The position numbers and the translations under genes were made by a program. A stretch of 64,000 bases of DNA from Sepiola atlantica (lineage: Eukaryota > Mollusca > Cephalopoda > Sepiida > Sepiolidae). Location: NCBI GenBank assembly GCA_963556195.1, contig OY744517.1:151554382-151618381 (forward strand), in the 5' to 3' direction. Shown here piece by piece: positions 55,446-64,000 of this stretch (the first letter of the stretch is position 1; each line of letters opens with the position of its first letter). Below the pieces are notes generated by a model. It had not been told where the DNA came from and ran no database searches. It worked only from the letters and a program-made list of their open reading frames with translations.

Positions 55446-55548
55446 CGTTGATACACAGATTCTCGTTAGATCACCGAAGTTAAGCGACACTGAGCATGGT
55501 CAGTACATAATGGGTGACCATTTGGGAGTACTAGGCGTTGAATGTGGG
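55446..55548 (+). pseudogene. 5S rRNA-derived sequence, 5'-truncated
   Basis: Matches 5S rRNA from about nucleotide 25 to the 3' end: TTCTCGTTAGATCACCGAAG, TTAAGCGACACTGAGC, TGGTCAGTACATAATGGGTG, ACCATTTGGGAGTACTAGGC. The internal promoter boxes (AAGTTAAGCGAC region and TGGGTGACC.TTTGGGAGTAC) are recognisable but mutated, and the first helix strand is missing, so it is not a functional 5S gene. It may be a retro-pseudogene or the head of a 5S-type SINE (SINE3). Confidence 0.8.
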
Positions 55549-55786
55549 AAGACGCCGATACCTCCTTGCAAGAACTGCTAAACCTAATGTCGCCATCTCC
55601 CCTACCCGGGATATACATGAATCTTGAACCGCTTGTGAACTTAATATTCCCTAAAAACGTATTCCTTTGAAGGAAGCCGGATTAAGCTGACATAGCTGAA
55701 TGGCACGTCGTTTTGAGTTTGTTTTTCATAAAAAGAATGACGTGGTCGAGTGTACCCGGTGACAAAAAATATAACATTCAAGGGAC
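55549..55786. other. Spacer between 5S-derived and U2-derived sequences
   Basis: No match recognised; it could be the body of a 5S-headed SINE. Confidence 0.3.
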
Positions 55787-56166
55787 TTCGCCTTCGGCCT
55801 TTTGGTCGAGATCAAAGTGTAGTATCTGTTCCGATGGATACTGCACCCTATAGACTGGTATTGTCTTGGCCTTCGGAGTTTGATTTACGCCGGTCTATGG
55901 GATTGTCCTGTGCAGTTCTAGGAGGTCCACCCTCCCAGGCTTTGCCTCCCCTCTTTGGGGAGGAGTAAGTTAATTGCTTACTGCTTGAGGCGCCCCTACC
56001 GGGGAATGCCGACGGGGCTGCCCAGGCAATTTTTGATGGTCAGAGTGCTCACCTCTCGGGCGCTGGCTTTTCAACCCCCACTTTCCGACCCGAGCTTGGG
56101 TCACATCTTACTTGTGGGAGTAGGATAAAAACTGGCCTTGTGCCTAACTGCTGGAGAGGAGTAAAT
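55787..56166 (+). mobile_element. SINE with a U2 snRNA-derived head, copy 2
   Basis: Head CTTCGGCCTTTTGGTCGAGA, TCAAAGTGTAGTATCTGTTC, then the same GC-rich body as copy 1 (TAGGAGGTCCACCCTCCCAG, GGGGAATGCCGACGGGGCTG) and end GGAGAGGAGTAAAT. It differs from copy 1 by a ~55-bp insertion after GGATACTGCAC, whose ends CTATAGACTGG and CCGGTCTATGG can pair into a hairpin. No clear target duplication. The small frame at 55750-55968 overlaps the SINE and is not a gene. Confidence 0.85.
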
Positions 56167-59100
56167 TACTCTAGTATACTACGTTGGTACATTGTACAAA
56201 AGTGTATACATTCAGTAACCGAGGTAAATTGATATTTTAAAATTACGTTTTTTTTATGTAATAACGAGGAAGCGCGTATCAAGACCCAAATGTCACTCGA
56301 GGATAAGGATCAATGAGTTAGTAAGGTGAACGTTTCGAGGACACCATGATCATTGGTAACGATTGTTGGAACTGTGAAGATTTGTATTATTTAAGAGAAG
56401 GAATCAAGAATGTGTTACCATTCAACTTTTAAACGGCCATATGGTAGTCAGTTAGGAAACAGCCTCGTGGTATTGTGGTTTTTGTTCCTATAATAGTATT
56501 AAATAAATACATTTGTGAAAAGTGCGAAAGTGATTGAGTGGGAGTTGTAGTTTGAGGCTAAAAATGAATGTTAGTTTATGGAAGATGTATTAGATTTGAA
56601 GAAATTGTTTTACCATTTCGAAAAAAAAAGGTGTATTCGAAATAGTGTTACACCTTTCGTATTAATAAAATACACATTAACCTTTGAACTTGACTGCTTT
56701 TGATCTTTACTCAATCTATATGATACAAAAGTTTACTTTGGTGTGTGATTGAAGATAAAATCAAAATACACTACCTGTACAAGTATTGATCATGAATATG
56801 GGACTTTGTGTCGCTGGCGGATAACGCAGGACAAATCCGCTCAGCTGTATAATATTTGCTACTTGCGGATGTTGGTTCACAACGATTAAAAACATGAGCA
56901 AATTACGTAACAAATCAAAATTACGAAAGTAATATATTTATTACTTAAAAACTAATTGACTACCAATGTCTATGATAGTGGATGGTAGTGGTTAAGGATA
57001 GATATGGTCTATTAAGAGTTAAGTCAAAGTTAATAAATCTATACAAATTTTTTTTAATTTTTTAGTTTTTGTATTTGTTTTTAATATATGTTTTATCTTC
57101 ATATAGTCGGGGGGGGGGGTTCTTGGTCAAGTTGAAATAGATGACTTTTACATTCATTTGCTTCATACCAAGTTCTTGTCGCTATAAAAACAAATTGTGA
57201 GCTAATGTTTTACCTAACCTCCTTCTTCCGCTGTCTGTCTGTAACCAAAAACAATTACACAATATAAGCCGAATTAAAAAATGCGGAATGTATATACATT
57301 TTCTAGTTCAAGATAAATTCATTTCGAGCGACCATCTTTTTGCGGTGTAATTCGCCCGCCAATGAAAAGAAAGCCAATTTAGTTGACGTCACGAGAAAAG
57401 TGAGATAGAGGGAGCAGGAGAGAAGAAGAGAGGGAGAGAGCAAAGCTTGAACCGTCCAAATTAGCATTTCACGTGAAAGAGACTAAAGAGTTCGCCATGC
57501 TGTAAAGGTGAGATCAGGACGACCTTGCAGTGAACCTGTTTACTTGATTCGTATAAGATCGGTTGAACCTGTCACGGGTAACGGACGGTCCATTTTGAAA
57601 GCAAACTGACTTCAAACCAGAGGTCGTATGATCGGGTTAATGAAAACCGTATGTTAGAGAATCAAGAACAAAGGAACAACAAATTGAGAGTGTGTGTGTA
57701 CCTAATGTCCAGGACAAACAAACAGACAACGGTCTCCTAGTATACGACGTAAGAGGAAAAGAAAACAATCTACATGATAAATGACATTTAATAGGAAACA
57801 GGAAAGACACAGAAATTCTACTTACGCTTAAAATGACGCTACAAGGAATGGCTAAGAGACAAAATCCCGTATAAGTGTCTATTTCTTAAATATAGTTATT
57901 TTGTCCTCTCAATGTGTTCTATATAAATCATGTTTTGGGGGAATCAGGTGCGTTTAAAATGTTTAGAGACAGGTCATTTGTTTGGGTTTTTTGTTTTTCT
58001 AACCTATATTTATTTCAAACAAGGCATATTGTTACGTAAGGGACTACTGTGATTAAGGGGGCCTTGTTATAAGGGAATCCTAAGTGGGGGAGGGGGTATT
58101 GCAGAAATATGTTTATTCACATTACATTTAAACTACTGCATGTTGGTACTGTCAGGGAAACAGGGAACAGAGTGGAATTCCAAAGCTGGTAGTTCGAGGA
58201 AAGAAGCCATTCCGGAATCTGGGGGCCGCTACAGTGTAATGGTGTGACTTTGCTGATTGTCGGGTTGCAACAACATGTCATCAACGATTTTTAAAAGTGT
58301 ATTAAAAACATGATTACGATACGAATATGAAGGTGTTGGATTTGGTAGAAAGAAGTGAAAGTTGATGGAGCGCAATTCTGGTAGGAGAAATAAGAGAAAA
58401 TAAGTGGGAGTCGAAAGATAAAAAAGATAAAAAGATAATAAAAACAGTGTTGAATGTATAATAAATATAGAATTAGACACATCTGTGGAATTTCCACGGG
58501 TCACAGCTGGTCATGAATTAATATGAATGGGAAATACTGCTCTAACAGTTACTCAGGAAAATCCGTGTTAATTCCAATAAAAAACGTTAATTTTTTTCCG
58601 GGTTATCTAAGATCTAAAATAAAACCCCGCTTTTCATCTAATGGTACCAGAATATGTTACACATTTAAATTCATTTAACCCTAATCCGCCGCTTTATTTA
58701 AAATATTTTTAATAAAACTCCCATAAAATTAAAAGTAGTGCCCTTTTTAATGGAAGTAATTATTCATCAGTTTCTATTATGCAGCGTTCAATAAGCGATG
58801 CGATAAATATCCGCTTCCCGCCCCAAAAGAAATAAATAAAACTTATATAGTTCTTTTTTATCAAGTAGGTATATAATTGAGTAAATTTATGGCATAATTA
58901 AATGTTTACTTTGTATCAGTTCTATATTAACCTTTTCCAAACATTTTTCTGACCCCGATTTTATCATAAGACAATCTTTATAATTGCTCGGCGCCATTAT
59001 TCCAACGCGAACTTCGAGTTCGACTTGGTGTGCGCCTGCGCAATGAGACTGGTTGCTTTTTATTTGATTTTTTATGCTTTCTTTTGCTTATTGTTTTCTC

Positions 59101-60429
59101 TTTGAGCCGAAAGCGTTCGGCTGCATAGTTTTCTTAGATTCTAATGAAAACACAGAGAGTGCGCGTGGGAGAGGGAGAAAGACATGAGAGGAAGAGAGTT
59201 ATAGAAAGGGCAACCGGGTTTGTTGATAGAACAACGCTACCAAAATGCTAATGTTTGTCTGTAGATCTTTACCTTGGCGGCCAGAACTGCAGCTTTGATT
59301 TCAACCCGAGACGCACATCATATTTGCCTGCGGAAATGATACAAGAGCTGTTCATTTCAATTTCCGGTATTATTTCTGGTGATTTCTGGATCACAATCCA
59401 TCACAACATCCCCGTGCGTGATTGGATTCGTCTTATAATGCCAGACAACCGCTTGCGCCTCCACCCACTTTCGAGTCGCCTTCAAATAATAAATTCGATG
59501 ACCGGTACCGGACGTGTCCCATGCGATTCTTTCATTTCTTCTTCTCCCGTTTATTTTTATTATTATCAAGGTCTCTAGCTTGTGTTTGGACAATTGAATT
59601 CTCTTTAACACGTCTGTTTTTTTTATTCTCTCGAGAAAGAATTACTTATTCTAGCCAGAACAACGCAAGAATAAGACTAAATTGACAGACTTTTAAATAT
59701 CTACTGCCTATATTTGTTTCTTATGGTTTGTGTCTTGTATTTTGCTTCTTGTATTTTGTTTCTTGTGTTTTCCTTCTTTTGTTTTGCTTCTAGTGTTTTA
59801 TTTTCGATTGTTTGAAAACAGATTCTAACCAATCGATTTCTCCGTTTCTGTTATTCCAGCAAAATGTCCCGACCATAAAAAAGCCATCCGATCGGAAAAA
59901 GACGTTTCCTTTCTAGATATTCGCAGTCAAAATCAATTACGACTAGAACGATTTTCGAATAATCTTTACTGGGAGACCCAATATTTGACTAATCAGTTTT
60001 TCCCCTTTTTTCTTTGCTCGGCTGAAGTAACAACATTCAACTCCCTGCACGAAATTGGCAAAAGCGGTCAATCTGAAGACATGTTCAATATCGCGACAAA
60101 CAAGAAACAGCATAAGCTGGTGACTGCTTTGGTTAAAATAAGACATGCCATTACTTACGGATAATAAATATGCTATAATATCTCCTCGTCATAGATATTC
60201 GTAGACAACGTTTGAATAATTATTTTATGTTAAAAAAAAACAATAAAGATATTTATTCCTGTCAAAAAAAGCCATGCAATGTACTTTACTAACAGTTCAA
60301 AAGACCTAGTTTTGCCCGCAACCAATAAACTGAACCTATTTACTTGCCTCTCAACGACTGAAACCAGACTTATTTTATTTTATTTACCCCCTTTCTACGA
60401 GGTTAGACACAAGGTCAAGTGTAGGTTTG
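56167..60429. other. No gene recognised; scattered regulatory-like words
   Basis: A ~9-bp G run lies at 57109-57118. TTGACGTCACG near 57383 is a CRE-like site in a GC-richer patch (57340-57600). The frames at 59255-59578 (plus) and 59357-59611 (minus) overlap in an unusually open, GC-richer segment, but neither has a motif I can name. This is the longest stretch here without a recognised element. Confidence 0.35.
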
Positions 60430-60492
60430 ATGAAAGTGTTTCTGTAGAACGAACTGGATTCGAACTTAGCACACACAGGGCAAAGTTATGCA
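60430..60492 (-). mobile_element. Fragment of the second tRNA-derived SINE family
   Basis: GAAAGTGTTTCTGTAGAACG, AACTGGATTCGAACTTAGCA match 53027-53070 with few changes, including the B-box. The A-box end is degraded. Confidence 0.65.
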
Positions 60493-60785
60493 CAATGTAA
60501 ATAAAAAGAAAATCTCACTTTTCGGAAAAGAGGATTTAGAATTGGTAAAGAATTAACAATTACCTTAGTCTAAGGGGGTTACTTCTCTTCTGACAAAGGA
60601 GAGAACTGATACTACACTTTTATCTCATCTGACGGTCCAAAAGGTATTAGTAAATTTTTACACATTAAATTGAAAGCTTTTGCTTTCTTATAGCAGATAT
60701 GTAAATGGTCATCTAGCCTGATTTTGTTTGATATCAAATGTAACACTTCTGATGATCGGTGAAACCAAGAAACTGCAGTGTAGGG

Positions 60786-60788
<3 letters not shown>

Positions 60789-60844
<56 letters not shown>
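60789..60844. repeat. (TA)n microsatellite
   Basis: About 28 units, ending exactly where repeat family C copy 2 starts. Confidence 0.95.
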
Positions 60845-60849
<5 letters not shown>

Positions 60850-60966
60850 TAGAAGAATACCCACCCAGGACGGGTAAAATTAATTAATTGAACAACAGTT
60901 TTACATCACTTTTATGCTTCTTTACGAAGATTAAAATCAAGATAAAATGATACTAAACGTTATGTT
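60845..60966 (-). repeat. Interspersed repeat family C, copy 2
   Basis: Reverse complement matches 4530-4668 over ~120 bp. The (TA)n lies at the equivalent end. Confidence 0.7.
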
Positions 60967-61189
60967 TTGAATCCTTATTCTAATTTTGATCCAAAATACA
61001 TTACACGATTTTGATTCTAGAAAATGTCTGTTAAAAATATGTCTAACGCTTAACGTGTCTGAAGAAAAAAAATCGGGGAATCTTGCTTAATTTGTGCCTA
61101 AAACCCTTCAAAATACTTTGAAAAACTGAAATGTTAATAGTATTTATTAAATTATGGGCAATACCATTGTTCAAATTTAACATCGGAAG

Positions 61190-62382
61190 TATTGGGTTGG
61201 TGCAAAAACAATGGCGTTTGTACGTTCAACTTCAAGATACCATACCTTATTTTATACCAAACTTTATTAATCAAAATAAGAACCATTAAAATCAACACAT
61301 TTTTGTCAACGGGAAACAAGTTTACTTATTCCATTATCATAAAATGTGGAATTCTGAAAGCGATGAAGTCATTAATGCTTGAAAAAGTGATAATCGGTGG
61401 GCGAGAGGTCCGGTGAATATAGCGGATGAGGCAGGGTCTCGTAGCTCAATTCGTTCAGCTTCTACAGGGTCAGTTGTGCAACATGTGGGCGAGCGTTGTC
61501 ATGGAGGAGAATTGGTCCCTGCATATGGACCCCTTTCGGGCGCATACGTTGGAGCGTCTGGTGCATTTCGTCAATTTGTTGGCAGTACTTCACCGTAATC
61601 GTTTCGCCCGGATTCAAGAAACTGTGATGGATGAGACCGGTCGCAGACCACCAAAGAGTCACCATAATCTTTTGTTGGTGCAATTTCGGCTTCGAGGAGT
61701 GTTTTTGAACGTCGCCGATTGTCATAGAGGATCCACTTCTAATCAGACGTCACAATTTGCTTGAAAAAAGGGCAGTTTCTGTTGCACGGCAATAGCGTAG
61801 AAGACACCTTAAAACAACGATTTTTTTGATTATCGTTCAGTTCGTGCAGCACAATTTATCCAGCTTTTTTGACTTCCCTATTTGCTTCAAATGGCGAACA
61901 ACTGTTGAGTGGTCGACCTCGAGTTCATTAGCACCTCTCGTGTGGTTTTGCGAGGATCGTCTTCAATTAAGGCTTTCAGATCTTTGTTATCAACCGCAGT
62001 TGGCGGCCTTGACCGTCTTCATCTTGGAGGCTCTCGTCACTATTGCGACATTTTTTAAACACCCTTTGGGCCGTACGTTCGTTAGTGGTTGCTGGGCCAA
62101 ACGCATCATTCATGTCACGAGCTGTATCGGCAGCTTTTCGGCCTAGGTTGAGCTGGAACAAGAATATCGTGCGGATTCAATTTTGCCCATGCTGTCGAAA
62201 AGCCTGTAAAAACAATACATGAAGGGATTAAAAATAAAAAAGAATAACACGATTCGACAGGACGAAAAACGCGCTTTAAAATGAACTATAACAACGCTAT
62301 ATTTATCAATGAATTAATTCAGAAAACATATATAAATATAACATATGTGAGAAAACGCCATTGTTCTGGCACCAACCTAATA
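61190..62382 (-). pseudogene. Mariner transposon, boundary-complete pseudogene (cecropia/Hsmar1-like)
   Basis: Element 61192-62380 (1189 bp) with ~30-bp inverted ends: TTGGGTTGGTGCAAAAACAA on the left and TTAGGTTGGTGCCAGAACAA on the right (minus strand), each followed by ATGGCG and flanked by the TA target duplication (61190-61191, 62381-62382). The minus strand encodes GRKAADTARDMNDAFGPATT (helix-turn-helix), HSTVVRHLKQIGK, TSD*KWILYDNRRRS (first catalytic Asp; the next residue is a stop), QKIMVTLWWSATGLIHHSFL, PILLHDNARPHVAQ (second Asp) and LYSPDLSPTDYHFFKH (third Asp). Exactly 34 residues separate the second and third Asp, giving the mariner DD34D signature. Frameshifts, several stops and a C-terminal deletion disable it; QKCVDFNGSYFD near the end survives. 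Transposase cuts and pastes at TA. Confidence 0.95.
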
Positions 62383-62597
62383 TCTGCATTTCGCAAAGAA
62401 CTTCACCTCCTTTCACTCCTTGTATATAAAACCAAATTAAACAATATACACCCCACATTTAGACCCTTTACGCCTAGGAGCAGCGTTTCAAAATTAATAA
62501 TGATCAGTTGATTAGTTAAGGAGTTAATCCAGTGCATACAGATATATAAAACTATACACATATTAGTGTCCCTTAACTGCATAGGACCTATGTTTCG

Positions 62598-62598
<1 letters not shown>
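62383..62598. other. No gene recognised
   Basis: AT-rich spacer between mariner and (TA)n. Confidence 0.4.

Positions 62599-62599
<1 letters not shown>

Positions 62600-62642
<43 letters not shown>
62600..62642. repeat. (TA)n microsatellite
   Basis: About 21 units. Confidence 0.95.
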
Positions 62643-62644
<2 letters not shown>

Positions 62645-62666
62645 GTCATTTAAAGTTAAGGACGAT

Positions 62667-62667
62667 A

Positions 62668-62719
<52 letters not shown>
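62667..62719. repeat. (ATT)n, the (AAT)n tail of LINE copy 3
   Basis: About 17 units at the 3' terminus of the minus-strand LINE, as in copy 1. Confidence 0.9.
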
Positions 62720-62720
<1 letters not shown>

Positions 62721-63320
62721 AACTACTTGTACTCACTATGAGTTCTCACACAGGTTATCAGTGATTGCTCACCGACAACCGGTGGTATTCCCTGGAGTCT
62801 GATTGACAACAACTCTCTCCAGATTTCCAGTGTTATCCACGTCTTTTCGATAGCCACCGCAAATAACCTTGCAGTATCGCAATAGCCATTTACCATTGAT
62901 GTATCGCTGGTCATGACCATTGGTCTTCTCTGGGATTTGGGTGGCAATAAGCCCCCCCCCCCAAGGTCCCAGCACTCTCTGCACTTCCAGTAGAGGTCTG
63001 GTTTGTGCTGTCCCTTCTCGGTCTTCTCATATTCCTTGACCATATGCAAATATGTTTTATGAGTCAGCCTACGCTGGTACTATTTTATATTTTATTTTTG
63101 TTTTATTTATTTATTTAAAAAAAGAAATTAGGAGCGAGCGGAGCTTATGGTGTTTCTTGCTGTTTCTGTTCATTGGTTCATTTTTGTGTCGTGTCAGCTG
63201 AGGCCGGTGTAATTTATTGGGGGGGGGGCTCATAAAGTAATGATTCTTGCATTTTCTGTTCCTTTGTTTAGTATGTGGTGTTCTTTCTGTGGTTTTGTTT
63301 TCTTCCTGTTGTAGATTACA
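62720..63320 (-). mobile_element. 3' UTR of LINE copy 3
   Basis: Minus strand ends ACCTGTGTGAGAACTCATAG, TGAGTACAAGTAGTTG and then (AAT)n. It shares blocks with the 3' UTRs at 22100-22600 and 23181-23570. A frame at 62723-63049 is open here but has no homologous frame in the other copies. A C10 run lies at ~62953-62962. Confidence 0.65.
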
Positions 63321-64000
63321 TGTGATCCTTCGTAGTTTATGCGAGTTGGTTTCTGCATTCGATGATTTTTCTTAAGATTGCAGCTGTTTTCATCATTGCC
63401 GTCCTTTAACTAGTTTGAATGACCCCTTTGATTCAAATTTCTCCCAGTCTTTTTTCCAGGTTTTTGAGGATTGTTCCTAGTGCTCTTACGATTATTGGTA
63501 TTATATTGACTGTCTTCATGCTCCATATTCTTTCAGTTCTCTGGCTAGTTCCGTGTATTTGCTTCGTTGTTCTGTTTCTTTGTTTTTCACTCTTTGGACT
63601 GATGGAACGGCGAAGTCTACGACTTTGACAGATTTTTCCTTCTTGTGGATTATTATAACATCCGGTCTCCTTGCCTGTATGAGTTTGTCTGTTTGTATAT
63701 GCATATCCCAGATGATTTTGTGTTTTTCGTTTTCCAGTACTGTTTCTGGTTTATGTTTGTACCATTTGTCTGCGTATTCGAAATTTAATTGTTTGCACAG
63801 TTTCCGATGTACTGCTTTCCGCACACAGTCATGTCTGTTTTTGTATTCTTTTTGGGCTAGTTTGCTGCATTCACTTATTATATGATTTACTGGTTCGTGC
63901 CTTTGTCTACACAGTCTGCGTTTACTGTTTACCTTGGGTTTATCTATTTTAGCTTTGATGTAGTTTGTCCTAATTGCATTGTTCTGTGCAGCCATCAGTA
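63321..64000 (-). pseudogene. LINE with restriction-like endonuclease, copy 3 (runs off the window)
   Basis: Minus strand: MAAQNNAIRTNYIKAKIDKP, RRLCRQRHEPVNHIISEC, KLAQKEYKNRHDCVRKAVHR, YADKWYKHKPETVLENEKHK, IIWDMHIQTDKLIQARRPDV, VKVVDFAVPSVQR, TELARELKEY; then, after a frameshift near 63520, MKTVNIIPIIVRALGTILKN, LEKRLGEI and TAAILRKIIECRNQLA before a stop. The CCHC module (C-x2-[C]-x7-H-x4-C) has Arg in place of the second Cys; RPD plus VVDFAVP is the restriction-like endonuclease motif of R2/R4/NeSL-type LINEs. This is the best preserved of the three copies, with ~159 uninterrupted codons. The reverse transcriptase would lie beyond base 64000. Confidence 0.85.

Noticed and set aside
55446..55548. 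Functional 5S rRNA gene
   Set aside because: Missing the 5' part and carrying substitutions in the internal promoter boxes.
61462..61725. Domesticated mariner-derived host gene
   Set aside because: Ends and TA duplications are present, and frameshifts and stops break every domain; it is a decayed transposon.
62723..63049. 108-codon frame as a gene
   Set aside because: Lies in the 3' UTR of LINE copy 3, is not preserved in the other copies, and has no motif.

Overview
The window looks like intergenic or intronic DNA of an animal. It is AT-rich, contains no operon or ribosome-binding-site layout, and is packed with long (TA)n arrays, trinucleotide arrays and decayed mobile elements. The mix (Penelope-like elements, mariner, Ty3/Gypsy with a SCAN-like Gag, several LINE types, tRNA-derived SINEs, very long (TA)n) would fit a mollusc, and I lean to an octopod cephalopod. 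That is inference from sequence style, not proof. I found no intact host protein gene. Most long open frames are translations of microsatellites; the informative protein signals are relics of transposons, almost all with frameshifts or stops.

Layout. 1-10940: mostly unassigned AT-rich DNA with (TA)n arrays, three new interspersed repeat families and one 325-bp inverted-repeat element. 10940-12570: a CR1-type LINE tail (minus strand) split by a SINE whose head is the 5' end of U2 snRNA (12-bp target duplication), then a hAT-like non-autonomous element. 13740-15020: a dubious open frame and a large CTT/ATT tract. 15700-20320: a tRNA-headed SINE and the relic of a Ty3/Gypsy Gag. 21220-23570: two tandem 3' portions of a LINE with a restriction-like endonuclease, with an (AAT)n tail. 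24520-27690: (TA)n, a 280-bp terminal-inverted-repeat element, a 3 x 40-bp array, paired CRE palindromes, and a possible Penelope 3' end. 28640-30890 is a 2.2-kb polypurine array; 35140-38335 is a 3-kb polypyrimidine minisatellite of about 115-118-bp units, split by a 552-bp inverted-repeat element. 41550-46330: LINE, inverted-repeat and Penelope reverse transcriptase relics. 46730-51140: a tandem duplication, a Penelope GIY-YIG endonuclease, a Ty3/Gypsy integrase split by a tRNA-derived SINE (11-bp target duplication), a candidate LTR, and a hammerhead-ribozyme-like motif next to (TA)n. 52980-56170: SINEs, two LINE tails, a 5S rRNA-derived piece and a second U2-headed SINE. 60780-64000: (TA)n, a boundary-complete mariner pseudogene with TA duplications, and a third restriction-endonuclease LINE running off the end.

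The strongest biological stories are: a SINE family that fused a U2 snRNA 5' end to a GC-rich tail found in three places; a LINE family whose (AAT)n tails explain at least two of the trinucleotide arrays; and many element edges that fall exactly on (TA)n arrays. No computation was run: repeat-family names come from motif recognition, and alignments were done by eye.
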